DNA from: Micrococcales bacterium 72-143
Lineage (GTDB): Bacteria; Actinomycetota; Actinomycetes; Actinomycetales; Microbacteriaceae
NCBI GenBank assembly: GCA_001898835.1
Contig: MKVM01000005.1
Location: 248,001-312,000, forward strand
Direction of reading: 5' to 3'
DNA length: 64,000 nucleotides
Shown here: piece after piece, positions 1-8,858 of the stretch
Layout of the letters: the number at the start of each line of letters is the position of its first letter
How positions within the stretch are numbered: the stretch's first letter is position 1
Notes under the pieces: generated by a model
Told to the model about the DNA's origin: nothing
Databases searched by the model: none
What the model saw: the letters and a program-made list of their open reading frames with translations, nothing else
Position numbers and translations under genes: made by a program

Positions 1-490
1 CGAGGGCGAGCGCGATCGCGCCGACGCCGGTGCCGATCGTGATGCCGATGTTCGTGACCGTGCGCAGCACCGCGCGGCTCGTGACGCGCGTCTCGGGCGA
101 GAACGCACGCGCGATGATCGCCGAACGCACCGAGCCGTTGGTGCCGAGCGCGACCGAGACGACCGACTCGGCCACGACCGCCTGCCACAGCTCGGTGACG
201 AGCGCCACGGACGCCAGCGCGAGGCCCGCCGCGACGACCCCGCCGACGAGCATCCAGCGCGCCGAGACGGAGTCGGCCAGGTGACCGCCGAGATACGACG
301 CCGCGATGCCGATGCCGGACCCGATCGCGTACACGAGTGCGACCTGCTCGGCAGGCAGGCCCGCGACGAGCGAGAGGTACAGCACGACGAGCGTCAGCGA
401 GACGCCGCGTCCGACGGTGCTGATGAGCGTCGCGACGGTGAGCGAGCGCAGCACGGGGTCGGCGAAGGTATCGCGGATGCGGGCGAACAT
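1..490 (-). CDS. MFS transporter, N-terminal part
   Basis: The reverse strand from an ATG at 490 reads into a membrane protein that runs off the left edge (163 residues visible). It begins MFARIRDTFADPVLRSL and shows alternating hydrophobic segments with a loop (GGHLADSVSARW) like the GxLaDrxGrr signature between helices 2 and 3 of the major facilitator superfamily. A GGAGG ribosome site sits 4 nt before the ATG. The substrate cannot be told; exporters of this type usually have 12 helices and about 400 residues. Confidence 0.8.
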   Translation of the reverse strand, partial: MFARIRDTFADPVLRSLTVATLISTVGRGVSLTLVVLYLSLVAGLPAEQVALVYAIGSGIGIAASYLGGHLADSVSARWMLVGGVVAAGLALASVALVTELWQAVVAESVVSVALGTNGSVRSAIIARAFSPETRVTSRAVLRTVTNIGITIGTGVGAIALAL

Positions 491-591
491 GAACCTCCAG
501 GCTAACTTCCCGCGCCACATGACCTTGGTCCTACCGGCCGACGGCGAGCCGGGCTAGCTTCGAGGCGAAAGCCCACGAGAGGGAGCCCACC

Positions 592-1083
592 ATGACCACC
601 ACCAGCGAATCCCGCACCGACGTCACCGTCTCCGCCCGTGCCGCGGGCCTCATCCGCCTGGTCGGCCTCGCCGGCATCGTGGGCGGCATCCTGCTCATCG
701 TCGCGGCAGGCGCGGTATGGATCACCGTGGCGACGCAGCTGCGCGCCGAGAACATCACGATCCCCGACGACGCGATGGCGTTCCCGGGGGCGACCGTCCA
801 GGGGCCCGTCACCGCCTACATCCAGGCCGACATCATCCAGACGCACGCCCTCGAGATGAGCGACGGCAAGACCTACGCGGAGCTCGACCGCGACGACCCG
901 CTGCGCGCGACCGTCATGAACGCCTCGTTCCTCCGGGCCTCGCTGTTCACCTCGGTGGTCTCGTTCGGGGTGGCGCTGCTCGCCGCGGGGATGGGCGCGC
1001 TGTTCGTGCTCTTCGGCGCGAGCCTGCGCGCGCTCGTGGGCGCGCCGCGCGCCCGCGACGCGAGGCCCGTCAGCGCGGACTAG
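592..1083 (+). CDS. Small membrane protein, two helices
   Basis: A 163-residue protein with one hydrophobic helix near residues 20-45 and a second near 120-145, separated by a polar region (about 46-115) that probably faces outside. It resembles a conserved actinobacterial membrane protein sometimes mislabelled as ring-opening dioxygenase LigA; I see no catalytic motif and its role is unknown. GAGAGGGAG lies just before the ATG and a TAGCTT -10 box at 555-560. Its 3' end overlaps the convergent BenE gene by 14 bp. Confidence 0.7.
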   Translation: MTTTSESRTDVTVSARAAGLIRLVGLAGIVGGILLIVAAGAVWITVATQLRAENITIPDDAMAFPGATVQGPVTAYIQADIIQTHALEMSDGKTYAELDRDDPLRATVMNASFLRASLFTSVVSFGVALLAAGMGALFVLFGASLRALVGAPRARDARPVSAD

Positions 1084-2260
1084 GCGCCGTCCTCCGGCGC
1101 GGGCGCCACGTCAGCACGAGCATCGCGACGCCGCCCACCACGAGTCCCCAGAACGCCGACCCGATCCCCGCGATGGTCACCCCCGACGCCACCACGAGGA
1201 AGGTGACGGCGGCGACGATACGGGTGGATGCCTCCTCGAGGGCGGTCGTGGCCGCCGTCGCGAAGGCCCCGAAGAGCGCGAGCCCCGCGACCGCGGTGAT
1301 GAGGATGGGCGGGCTCACCGAGACGAGCACGGTCGCTGCGCCCGCTCCGAGCCCGATCACGAGGTAGGCGACGCCCCCCGTGACCGACGCCACCCACCGG
1401 CGGTCGCGATCCGGGTGCGCGTCGGGGCCCGCCATCATCGCGGCCGTGATCGCCGCGAGGTTGAGGGTGTAGCCGCCGAACACCGAGCCGACGACGGTCG
1501 CCGCACCCGAGCTCGCGAGGATCGCCCGGGCGGGCGGATGCGGGTAGCCGAAGGTCGTGAGCACAGCGAAGCCCGGCACGTTCTGGCCGGCCATCGTGAC
1601 GACGTACAGCGGCACCCCGAGGCTCACGAGCACGGCCGGGTCGAGGCTCGGCCAGGTGACGGTGATCGTCGGCAGCAGCTGGGTTCCCGCCAGGTCGGCC
1701 GCCTCGCCGGAGACGGCCACCACGACGACCGTGACCACGACGGCGGCAGGCACCGCCCAGCGTGGCGCGAGGCGCGCGACCACGAGCCACACGACGACCA
1801 CGGGGAGCGCGAGCGCGGGCAGCTGCACCGACGCGAGCACGGGCGCGAGGCAGATGGGGAACAGGATGCCGGCGAGCATGGCGCTCGCGATGGCCTTCGG
1901 GATGCGCGTCATCGCGCGGGCGAGGGCCGGCCACAGCCCCGTGATCACGAGCAGCACCCCGCACAGCAGGAAGGCGCCCACCGCCGCGCGGTAGTCGCCC
2001 GTCGTCGCTTGCGCCGCGACGAGCAGCGCCGCACCGGGGGTCGACCACGCGAAGGCGAGCGGCATCCGATAACGCAGGCCGAGCACGATCGCGAGCATCC
2101 CCTGCAGGAGGCAGAGCGCGAGCAGCCCGGATGCCGCGTCGGCGTCCGAGGCGCCCACGGCGTGGAGGCCGGCCACGACGAGCGCGAAGGAGCTCGCGAA
2201 TCCGGTGACCGCGCCGACGATCCCGGCGCCGATCGGCTGGGCGAGGTCGGAGGCGCGCAT
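1070..2260 (-). CDS. benE: BenE-family benzoate/H+ symporter-like permease
   Basis: A 396-residue protein with about 12 hydrophobic segments. The regions RMPLAFAWSTPGAALL (about 65-80) and AGQNVPGFAVLTTFGYP in the second half are typical of BenE, a proton-coupled aromatic-acid permease of the inner membrane. Length fits the family. No benzoate catabolic genes lie nearby, so the substrate is only inferred from family. The ATG at 2260 is preceded by a TAGGCT box 8 nt upstream. Confidence 0.85.
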   Translation of the reverse strand: MRASDLAQPIGAGIVGAVTGFASSFALVVAGLHAVGASDADAASGLLALCLLQGMLAIVLGLRYRMPLAFAWSTPGAALLVAAQATTGDYRAAVGAFLLCGVLLVITGLWPALARAMTRIPKAIASAMLAGILFPICLAPVLASVQLPALALPVVVVWLVVARLAPRWAVPAAVVVTVVVVAVSGEAADLAGTQLLPTITVTWPSLDPAVLVSLGVPLYVVTMAGQNVPGFAVLTTFGYPHPPARAILASSGAATVVGSVFGGYTLNLAAITAAMMAGPDAHPDRDRRWVASVTGGVAYLVIGLGAGAATVLVSVSPPILITAVAGLALFGAFATAATTALEEASTRIVAAVTFLVVASGVTIAGIGSAFWGLVVGGVAMLVLTWRPRRRTAPSPR

Positions 2261-2348
2261 GGCATCCGAGCCTATTGGCCGTCGTCGCCCGATGACGCGG
2301 GCCGCCGCGCGAGCCGTGGACCGCTCGGCGCGCGGCGACGCGGACGGC

Positions 2349-3134
2349 TCAGGAGATGTCGAGGCCCCGCGCGACCGCGTCTCGGGCGGCGACGTCGCGG
2401 CTGACGCCGTCGCGGGCGGCGCGCTCGTCGAGCCGAGTGAGCAGCTCGCCGTCGAGCTCCACCGCGAAGCCCGACGCGTGCGCCGCGGCCGCAGCCGTCC
2501 CCACGGGCGCGCGCCGCAGCACGAGCCCCAGGATCGGCAGCGCGATCGTGCCGAGCGCGTCGAGGATGCCGACCACGCCGAGCGCGCGCCAGTACGGCTC
2601 CCCGTGGTCGCCGGGGATCTCGCCGCCCGACACGATCGGCAGGATGATCATGACGGCGACGACCACCACCGTGACGAGCGTCACGGCCAGCGCGATCCGG
2701 ATGGCCCGGTGCGGCCGACCCGCGAGCAGGAGCAGCAGGTTGGCCTGCGCGAGGCTCACGGCGACGACCGTGAGCACGCCGAACGCCTTCAGCCACGGCT
2801 CCATGCCGTCCCACGAGCTCGTCGTGCCCCAGTCGACCCAGATGAGGACGAAGGCGCACAGCGCCGCCCCCGCGCTCGCCGCGATGCCGACGAACCCCAC
2901 GACGCGCACGGCGCGCGTGACGATCGCGAGGTGGCAGAGCGCCGTCGTGCCGAACGCGGCCACCGTGAGCGTCGTGAGCAGCACCCTGCCCTGCAGCTCG
3001 CCGAACTCGCCGCTCAGCAGGGCGATGATGCCGAGCAGCGCGGCGACGGCGAGCGACGCGATGATCGCGATGATGGCGGCGCGACGGATGCCGCGGACGA
3101 CGGGCGAGGGGGGCACGACGGCGGTGTCGGTCAT
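2349..3134 (-). CDS. Multi-pass membrane protein with polar C-terminal tail
   Basis: A 261-residue protein with about six hydrophobic helices (residues 18-200) and a soluble tail (about 215-261) rich in Asp/Arg, with VELDGELLTRLDERAARDG resembling a short ribbon-helix-helix-like segment. I do not recognise a family. The start at 3134 is preceded by TAGGGT at 3141-3146, six nt before the ATG, as expected for a leaderless mRNA. Confidence 0.6.
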   Translation of the reverse strand: MTDTAVVPPSPVVRGIRRAAIIAIIASLAVAALLGIIALLSGEFGELQGRVLLTTLTVAAFGTTALCHLAIVTRAVRVVGFVGIAASAGAALCAFVLIWVDWGTTSSWDGMEPWLKAFGVLTVVAVSLAQANLLLLLAGRPHRAIRIALAVTLVTVVVVAVMIILPIVSGGEIPGDHGEPYWRALGVVGILDALGTIALPILGLVLRRAPVGTAAAAAHASGFAVELDGELLTRLDERAARDGVSRDVAARDAVARGLDIS

Positions 3135-3183
3135 GCCTCGACCCTAGCCAACCCCTCCCCGGACGAGCGGGATCCGGCCTCCG

Positions 3184-3552
3184 TCAGCGGGCGACCAGGT
3201 GCCGGCGGATGATCTCCGCGGCATCCGCCGGTTCGAGCTCACCCCGCGCCACCCCGAGCACGAGCTCGAACGCGGTGTCGGTATCCATGTCATGGCGGTA
3301 GCCGTTGATCCAGAGGAACAGCACCGTGAGCGTCCACGCGGTGCGCTTGTTCCCGTCGACGAGGGCATGGTTCCGCGCAAGGGACTCGAGGAGTACAGCG
3401 GCCTTCAGTTCGAGCGTCTCGTAGGCGTCGGTGCCGAAGACCGTCGTCGCGGGTCGTGCGAGTGCGGATGCGAGAAGTCCCGCGTCGCGCGCGTGGAAGC
3501 CGAAGCGACCGAGAACCTGAAGCGCGTCGTCGATCGTGAGGTAGCGGGTCAC
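3184..3552 (-). CDS. doc: Doc-type toxin (Fic/DOC fold)
   Basis: A 122-residue protein with the Doc motif HALVDGNKRTA (about residues 61-71), matching the HxFx(D/N)xNKR core of the phage P1 Doc kinase, which phosphorylates EF-Tu; the usual Phe is Leu here. Length is typical for Doc. The ATG overlaps the stop of the antitoxin gene by 4 nt, implying translational coupling. The target is inferred from the family only. Confidence 0.88.
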   Translation of the reverse strand: MTRYLTIDDALQVLGRFGFHARDAGLLASALARPATTVFGTDAYETLELKAAVLLESLARNHALVDGNKRTAWTLTVLFLWINGYRHDMDTDTAFELVLGVARGELEPADAAEIIRRHLVAR

Positions 3553-3755
3553 GCGTCTTCGAGGCGCGTCAGGAGTTCGGCATCGTGACTCAGCACGAAG
3601 TCGAGACCCTCGTCGATCTCGTCGCGCCGGGAGGCGCGCTCGACCACGACACGGGCGCCCCGCAGGAGAAGTGCGTGCTTCGAGACGTTCTCGCGAGCCG
3701 CGAGCTGCTCGAGTTGAGTGTCGAGTTCCTCGGGAATGCGAACGGTGATGGCCAT
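3549..3755 (-). CDS. Ribbon-helix-helix antitoxin for the Doc toxin
   Basis: A 68-residue protein beginning MAITVRIPEELDTQLEQLA, a ribbon-helix-helix DNA-binding start (strand then two helices), followed by a C-terminal tail that probably neutralises the toxin. It is the first gene of the pair and overlaps doc by 4 nt. A perfect inverted repeat lies 8 nt upstream and covers the likely -10 box, so autorepression is expected. There is no good ribosome site, which suggests a leaderless mRNA. Confidence 0.85.
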   Translation of the reverse strand: MAITVRIPEELDTQLEQLAARENVSKHALLLRGARVVVERASRRDEIDEGLDFVLSHDAELLTRLEDA

Positions 3756-3763
3756 ACCCCGAA

Positions 3764-3782
3764 TGATACCACTTTGGTATCA
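3764..3782. promoter_or_regulatory. Operator/promoter of the Doc toxin-antitoxin pair
   Basis: TGATACCA (3764-3771), 3-nt spacer CTT, TGGTATCA (3775-3782): a perfect 8-bp inverted repeat. On the reverse strand it contains TATCAT, a good -10 box placed 7 nt before the antitoxin ATG. A ribbon-helix-helix antitoxin bound here would block RNA polymerase. Confidence 0.75.
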
Positions 3783-3798
3783 GGCGCTCTCGGGATGG

Positions 3799-5076
3799 TT
3801 AGGCGGACTTCTCCGCGCGACGTGCCGGACGCGGCACGATCGTGGGGGCCGCGTTGTCGATCACGGCCTCCTTCGTCACCACCACGCGGGCGACCTCCTC
3901 GGAGGACGGCACCTCGAACATGATCGGCCCGAGCACCTCCTCGAGGATCGCGCGGAGGCCGCGAGCGCCCGTCTGGCGCAGCACCGCGAGATCGGCGATC
4001 GCCTCGAGCGCACCCTGGTCGAACTCGAGCTCCACGCCGTCGAGCTCGAACATGCGCTGGTACTGCTTGACGAGCGCGTTCTTCGGCTCGGTGAGGATCT
4101 CCATGAGGGCCGACTGGTCGAGCGGCGACACCGTCGTGACGACCGGGAGGCGGCCGATGAACTCGGGGATGAGGCCGAACTTGTGCAGGTCCTCCGGAAG
4201 CACCTCGCTGAACAGCTCCGCCTCGTCGCGCTTGCTGTGCAGGGGGGCGCCGAAACCGATGCCGCGGCGGCCGACGCGCGCCGAGATGATCTCCTCGAGG
4301 CCCGCGAACGCGCCCGCCACGATGAACAGCACGTTCGTCGTGTCGATCTGGATGAACTCCTGGTGCGGATGCTTGCGGCCGCCCTGCGGCGGCACCGAGG
4401 CGACCGTGCCCTCGAGGATCTTCAGCAGCGCCTGCTGCACGCCCTCGCCCGACACGTCGCGCGTGATCGACGGGTTCTCGGCCTTGCGGGCGATCTTGTC
4501 GACCTCGTCGATGTAGATGATGCCCGTCTCGGCCCGCTTGACGTCGTAGTCGGCGGACTGGATGAGCTTGAGCAGGATGTTCTCGACGTCCTCGCCGACG
4601 TAGCCCGCCTCGGTGAGCGCCGTGGCATCCGCGACCGCGAACGGCACGTTGAGGCGCTTCGCCAGGGTCTGCGCGAGGTAGGTCTTGCCGCAGCCCGTCG
4701 GCCCGATGAGCAGGATGTTCGACTTCGCGATCTCGACGTCGTCGCGCTTCGCGTCGGCGGGGGCGAGCGTCTGCATCGAGCGGATGCGCTTGTAGTGGTT
4801 GTAGACGGCGACGGAGAGCGCCCGCTTGGCGGGCTCCTGACCGATGACGTACTCCTCGAGGAAGGAGAAGATCTCCTTCGGCTTCGGGAGGTCGAACTCG
4901 CTCGCGACCTCCTCGCCCGCCTCGGCGAGCCGCTCCTCGATGATCTCGTTGCACAGTTCGACGCACTCGTCGCAGATGTACACGCCGGGACCGGCGATGA
5001 GCTGCTGAACCTGCTTCTGGCTCTTGCCGCAGAAGGAGCATTTGAGCAGGTCGGCGCTCTCTCCGATGCGTGCCAT
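3799..5076 (-). CDS. clpX: ATP-dependent Clp protease ATP-binding subunit ClpX
   Basis: The AAA+ unfoldase that feeds substrates to ClpP. The 425-residue product starts [13 protein letters not shown] and has the N-terminal zinc-binding domain (CSFC near 13-16, CDEC near 35-38), Walker A GPTGCGKT, the pore loop GYVGED, Walker [12 protein letters not shown], and a C-terminal small domain. A longer open frame upstream is rejected because GGAGGGG lies properly before the ATG at 5076 and the length fits ClpX. The two clpP genes lie 2.3 kb away on the same strand. Confidence 0.97.
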   Translation of the reverse strand: MARIGESADLLKCSFCGKSQKQVQQLIAGPGVYICDECVELCNEIIEERLAEAGEEVASEFDLPKPKEIFSFLEEYVIGQEPAKRALSVAVYNHYKRIRSMQTLAPADAKRDDVEIAKSNILLIGPTGCGKTYLAQTLAKRLNVPFAVADATALTEAGYVGEDVENILLKLIQSADYDVKRAETGIIYIDEVDKIARKAENPSITRDVSGEGVQQALLKILEGTVASVPPQGGRKHPHQEFIQIDTTNVLFIVAGAFAGLEEIISARVGRRGIGFGAPLHSKRDEAELFSEVLPEDLHKFGLIPEFIGRLPVVTTVSPLDQSALMEILTEPKNALVKQYQRMFELDGVELEFDQGALEAIADLAVLRQTGARGLRAILEEVLGPIMFEVPSSEEVARVVVTKEAVIDNAAPTIVPRPARRAEKSA

Positions 5077-5223
5077 CCCGGTCTCCCCTCCGAAGCGGTA
5101 CCGGCAGCCTAACCCGTCCCGGTGACGGAGGCGGGCGTCTGCGCGAATAACGTGTCGGCGCGCCGTCCCCGGTTCGCGTGGCACGCGTTCGCGGGGCACG
5201 CGCCGCGCCCCGGCGGCCCCGGC

Positions 5224-5229
5224 TACCCT
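5224..5229 (+). promoter_or_regulatory. -10 box, leaderless promoter
   Basis: TACCCT ends 6 nt before the ATG at 5236, placing the transcription start at or next to the start codon. Expected to drive the 5236-7279 copper-handling cluster. Confidence 0.5.
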
Positions 5230-5235
5230 GGAGTC

Positions 5236-5835
5236 ATGACGCCGAGAGCCGCCCGCCTGTCGCGCGGCGCGCTGCTCGGCGGCGTCGCCACGGTGCTCGC
5301 CGCGGTCTCGCACCTCACGGGCGGCGGCCCGGCGCCGAGCGCCATCGCCCTCGCGCTCGGCGCGGTCTTCGCGACGGCGGTCGGCACGGTCGCCGTCGGG
5401 CGTGTCGCCGCGGGCCGCCGGATCGCGCTCCCCCGCCTCGTCGCGGGCGTCGCGATCGCGCAGCTCGCCTTCCACCTCGCCTTCTCGCTGCTCGGGCAGG
5501 GCGGCGCCGTGACGGCCACGGGCGCGCACCACCACGCGCTCGTCGCGCTCGTCGCCGACCCCGGGGCCGCCGTGGCCCAGGGCGGCGGCGCGATGTGGCT
5601 CGCGCACCTCGTCGCGGGCGCGCTCACCGTGCTCTACCTGCGTCACCTCGAGCGCCGCGTGTGGGGCGTGCTCGCGCGGCTCGGCGGGTTCCTCGTGCGC
5701 GCCCTCGGCATTCGGATGCCGGCGCCGGCGCACGAGGCCCCGCGGGCCGCGGTCGTCCGCCACGTGGTGCCCCGAGCATCCGCTCTCCTCGACACGATCG
5801 CCCGGCGCGGTCCCCCGCGGGCCGTTCGCGCCTGA
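5236..5835 (+). CDS. Hydrophobic membrane protein in the copper cluster
   Basis: A 199-residue protein with about four hydrophobic segments between residues 10 and 145 and a His run ([11 protein letters not shown], about residue 95) between helices; the C-terminal 50 residues are basic. I do not recognise the family, though the place before YcnI and CopC suggests a metal-related role. The start at 5236 fits the TACCCT box; the upstream GTG/ATG extension in the same frame lacks a signal. The next gene follows after 68 nt. Confidence 0.65.
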   Translation: MTPRAARLSRGALLGGVATVLAAVSHLTGGGPAPSAIALALGAVFATAVGTVAVGRVAAGRRIALPRLVAGVAIAQLAFHLAFSLLGQGGAVTATGAHHHALVALVADPGAAVAQGGGAMWLAHLVAGALTVLYLRHLERRVWGVLARLGGFLVRALGIRMPAPAHEAPRAAVVRHVVPRASALLDTIARRGPPRAVRA

Positions 5836-5903
5836 CGTCCGGATGGTCCGGGCGTCGCCAGGCGCGCCCGCGATCGCATCCGAACCCATTCGTCAGGAGA
5901 ACC

Positions 5904-6674
5904 ATGTCCCGCATCCCCCGCCGCGCCTCCGCGGCTCTCGTCGCGGTCGCCGCCGCGACCGCACTCGCACTCGCCGCACCGCTGTCGGCGAGCGCTCACG
6001 TCTCGCTCGACGGCAACACCGCCGAGCCCGGCAGCTACGCGCTGCTGACCTTCAAGGTGCCGAACGAGTCCGACGCCGCCCGGACGGTGTCGCTCACCCT
6101 CACCCTGCCCGCCGACACCCCGTTCACGAGCGTGCGCACGGTGCCCGTCCCCGGCTGGACCGCGGAGCTGGTGCGCGAGAAGCTGCCCGAGCCGGTCACG
6201 GTGGGCGAGACGCAGATCACCGAGGCGGTCACCCGCATCGTGTGGACCGCGGATGCCGGGGCCGGTCTCGGCGCCGGCGAGCTCGGCCTGTTCCCGGTGT
6301 CGCTCGGACCGGTGCCCGACACGGGCTCGATCCTGCTCCCCGTCGACCAGGGCTACAGCGACGGCAGCACCGTGTCGTGGAGCGACGCCGCCGAGGGGTC
6401 CGAGCACCCGGCGCCCGTGCTCTACGTGAACGACGCGCCCGCGGCCGACCACCACGGTGGCACGGACGACGACCACGCGACGCCGGAGGTCACGAGCGCA
6501 CCCGACGCGGCGGCGCCCGACGCCCAGCCGCCGGTCGACGTGCTCGCGCGCGTGCTCGGCATCGGCGGCCTCGCGCTCGGCGCCGTCGGCCTCGTGCTCG
6601 CGGTCGTCTGGCGCCGACGGGCCGCGGATGCCGTGGCCGGCCCGCGCGAGCCCCGCGACGGCGGCGACGCGTGA
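5904..6674 (+). CDS. ycnI: YcnI-like (DUF1775) copper-binding exported protein
   Basis: A 256-residue protein with an N-terminal signal peptide (about 1-32, ending ASAHVSL), a DUF1775 beta domain, a His/Asp-rich linker (DHHGGTDDDH, about 180-190) and a C-terminal anchor helix (about 217-240). Cleavage would leave the His of AHVSL at the mature N terminus, where YcnI proteins bind Cu(II). AGGAG lies 5 nt before the ATG. It overlaps copC by 4 nt (GTGA). Confidence 0.88.
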   Translation: MSRIPRRASAALVAVAAATALALAAPLSASAHVSLDGNTAEPGSYALLTFKVPNESDAARTVSLTLTLPADTPFTSVRTVPVPGWTAELVREKLPEPVTVGETQITEAVTRIVWTADAGAGLGAGELGLFPVSLGPVPDTGSILLPVDQGYSDGSTVSWSDAAEGSEHPAPVLYVNDAPAADHHGGTDDDHATPEVTSAPDAAAPDAQPPVDVLARVLGIGGLALGAVGLVLAVVWRRRAADAVAGPREPRDGGDA

Positions 6675-7279
6675 CACGCGCACTGCGCGCGCTCGCCGCG
6701 GCGGCATCCGTCGTCGCGGCGGGGGCCGCCCTCGCGCTCGTCGCGGCACCGGCGGCCGAGGCCCACAGCGTGCTCGTGGCGTCGACGCCGGAGGCCGGCG
6801 TCACGCTCGCGGAGCTGCCCGCGGAGTTCTCGGTCACCATGAACGAGACGCTGCTCTCGGGCGCCGGGGATGCCGCGTTCGCGCTGCGGGTGCGCAGCTC
6901 CGACGGGCTCTACTACGGCGACGGATGCCTCACGATCGTCGATGCGACCGTCTCGACCCCCGCGGCGATCGGCCCGGCGGGCGACTACACGCTCGAGTGG
7001 CAGGTCGTGTCGGCCGACGGGCACCCGGTCGGTGGCGAGATCCCCTTCACCTGGACGGGTGAGGCAACCGCGGACGGCGCGACGGAGCCGGCCGCGTGCG
7101 GCGGGGCGGTTCCGAACCCGGGCACCACCACGGGGCCGGACGACGGATCCGGTCACCACGGCGACACGGCATCCGAGATCCCGCTCGGTGACGTGCTGTG
7201 GATCGTCGGGGCCGTTCTTGTGGTGGCACTCGCCGTGACGGGCGCCCTCATCGCGACGCGGCGTCGACCGGGCACATAG
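6671..7279 (+). CDS. copC: CopC-domain copper resistance protein, membrane anchored
   Basis: A 202-residue protein starting at GTG, with a signal peptide (1-31, AAEAHSVLV), the CopC beta-barrel domain (about 32-130, including WQVVSADGHPVGGEIPF) and a C-terminal helix (about 178-198) followed by RRRPGT. The mature N-terminal His and the His of DGHPVGG are the usual Cu(II) ligands. It is translationally coupled to ycnI. No CopD follows. The pair probably delivers or buffers copper outside the membrane. Confidence 0.88.
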   Translation: MTRALRALAAAASVVAAGAALALVAAPAAEAHSVLVASTPEAGVTLAELPAEFSVTMNETLLSGAGDAAFALRVRSSDGLYYGDGCLTIVDATVSTPAAIGPAGDYTLEWQVVSADGHPVGGEIPFTWTGEATADGATEPAACGGAVPNPGTTTGPDDGSGHHGDTASEIPLGDVLWIVGAVLVVALAVTGALIATRRRPGT

Positions 7280-7296
7280 CGGGCGGAGAAACGTCG

Positions 7297-7326
7297 AGGC
7301 GGCGGGAGCAGTTGCTCCCGCCGCCT
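7297..7326. terminator. Strong hairpin between convergent copC and clpP
   Basis: A perfect 14-bp inverted repeat, AGGCGGCGGGAGCA (7297-7310) and its complement (7313-7326), with a 2-nt centre. It lies 18 nt after the copC stop, between convergent genes, with no T tract, so it could end transcription from both sides or be a palindromic repeat element. Confidence 0.6.
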
Positions 7327-7385
7327 GTACGTTTGTGCGCCCGCGCCTGCGGCATCCCGCGCCGATGTCGCAGTTGCTCCCGCCG
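7308..7385 (+). repeat. 16-nt direct repeat
   Basis: GCAGTTGCTCCCGCCG occurs at 7308-7323, inside the hairpin, and again at 7370-7385, just after the clpP stop. The second copy lacks the other arm. Confidence 0.7.
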
Positions 7386-7395
7386 ATGGGGAGGG

Positions 7396-8070
7396 TTATG
7401 CCTTCGTCAGCGCCGCCTGCACGTTCTTGCGGCTCGAGAGCACCTGGTCGATGAGGCCATAGTCGAGCGCCTCGTCCGCCGACAGGATGCGGTCGCGCTC
7501 GATGTCGGCGTTGACCTCCCCCTGCGTGCGGTTCGAGTGCCGCGAGAGCGTCTCCTCGAGCCAGGTGCGCAGGCGCAGGATCTCCTTCGCCTGGATCTCG
7601 ATGTCGGACGCCTGACCGCGCCCGGCCTCGCCGACCGCCGGCTGGTGGATGAGGATGCGCGCGTTCGGCAGCGCGAGGCGCTTGCCGGGCGTGCCCGCGG
7701 CGGCGATCACGGCGGCCGCCGACGCGGCCTGCCCGAGCACGACCGTCATGATCTGCGGACGGATGTACTGCATGGTGTCGTAGATCGCCGTCATCGCCGT
7801 GAACGAGCCGCCGGGCGAGTTGATGTACATCATGATGTCGCGGTCGGGGTCCATCGACTCGAGCACGAGCAGCTGCGCCATGATGTCGTCGGCCGAGGCG
7901 TCGTCGACCTGCACGCCGAGGAAGATGATGCGGTCCTCGAAGAGCTTCGCGTACGGGTCCTGACGCTTGAAGCCGTACGCCGTGCGCTCCTCGAAGCTCG
8001 GCAGGATGTAGCGCGACTGGGGCATGCGCGAGGCGAGGTCTCCGCCCGCCATGAACGTGGGGGTCTCCAT
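7396..8070 (-). CDS. clpP: ATP-dependent Clp protease proteolytic subunit (downstream copy)
   Basis: A 224-residue ClpP with INSPGGSFTAMTAIYD, the catalytic Ser in GQAASAAAVI, the His in ILIHQPAVG and the Asp in NADIERDRI. Actinobacteria make mixed ClpP1P2 rings and this is one of two paralogues. The start METPTF at 8070 has AAGGA 9 nt upstream. It lies 28 nt after the other clpP and is surely co-transcribed. Confidence 0.95.
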   Translation of the reverse strand: METPTFMAGGDLASRMPQSRYILPSFEERTAYGFKRQDPYAKLFEDRIIFLGVQVDDASADDIMAQLLVLESMDPDRDIMMYINSPGGSFTAMTAIYDTMQYIRPQIMTVVLGQAASAAAVIAAAGTPGKRLALPNARILIHQPAVGEAGRGQASDIEIQAKEILRLRTWLEETLSRHSNRTQGEVNADIERDRILSADEALDYGLIDQVLSSRKNVQAALTKA

Positions 8071-8098
8071 GAGGTCTGTTTCCTTGTCTCTCTCGCGC

Positions 8099-8704
8099 TC
8101 AGTTCTTGCCGGTGCCGGGCTTGGCGTCCGTGCCCGCGCCGCCCACGACATCCGCCGCGGACGCCCGGATGTGGTCGACGAAGCCGTACTCGAGGGCCTC
8201 CTCGGCGGTGAACCAGCGGTCGCGGTCGCCGTCGGCGTTGACCTGCTCGACCGTCTTGCCGGTCTGCTCGGCCGTGATCTGCGCGAGGCGGTTCTTCATG
8301 TCGATGATGAGCGCCGCCTGGGTCTGGATGTCGGAGCTCGTGCCGCCGAATCCGCCGTGCGGCTGGTGCAGCAGCACGCGCGCGTTCGGGGTGATGTAGC
8401 GCTTGCCCTTGGTGCCGGCGGTCAGCAGCAGCTGCCCCATCGAGGCGGCCATGCCGATGCCCACGGTGACGACGTCGTTCGGGATGAACTGCATCGTGTC
8501 GTAGATCGCCATGCCGGCGGTGATGGAGCCGCCGGGGCTGTTGATGTAGAGGTAGATGTCCTTCTCGGGGTCCTCGGCGGCGAGCAGCAGCAGCTTGGCC
8601 GCGATCTCGTTCGCGTTCTCGTCGCGCACCTCGGACCCGAGCCAGATGATGCGGTCCTTCAGGAGGCGGTCGAAGACGCTCGGCGGGAATGCCGGTTCTG
8701 CCAT
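8099..8704 (-). CDS. clpP: ATP-dependent Clp protease proteolytic subunit (upstream copy)
   Basis: A 201-residue ClpP with [16 protein letters not shown], the nucleophile Ser in [11 protein letters not shown], the His in VLLHQPHGG and the Asp in NADGDRDRW. It is the first gene of the clpP pair; AAGGAG lies before the ATG at 8704. The open frame extends upstream without support. The C-terminal tail [12 protein letters not shown] is polar. Confidence 0.95.
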   Translation of the reverse strand: MAEPAFPPSVFDRLLKDRIIWLGSEVRDENANEIAAKLLLLAAEDPEKDIYLYINSPGGSITAGMAIYDTMQFIPNDVVTVGIGMAASMGQLLLTAGTKGKRYITPNARVLLHQPHGGFGGTSSDIQTQAALIIDMKNRLAQITAEQTGKTVEQVNADGDRDRWFTAEEALEYGFVDHIRASAADVVGGAGTDAKPGTGKN

Positions 8705-8858
8705 GGGAGGAGCTCCTTGCTCTGTTCTCGAGGACACAGCCTGTGACGAGGCACCTGCCTCGACGTCGCTCACGAATCTACCGGGGCGCCTCCGAGCGCT
8801 CTGCCGTGTTCGCCCTGGGCAGAGTCGCGCCGCCGCACCCTCCCCACCCGGCTCGAAA

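Noticed and set aside
1415-2404. Long plus-strand open frames opposite BenE and many other genes (up to 1000 codons)
   Set aside because: They are Arg/His/Gly-rich shadows of strongly coding frames, caused by about 70% GC; none has a family motif or ribosome site.
5077-5889. N-terminal extension of clpX to about 696 residues
   Set aside because: The added sequence is low-complexity and antisense to the 5236 gene; ClpX normally begins at the zinc domain and has a ribosome site at 5076.
7297-7385. CRISPR-like array
   Set aside because: Only two copies with a 46-nt gap and no cas genes; no regular repeat-spacer pattern anywhere in the window.
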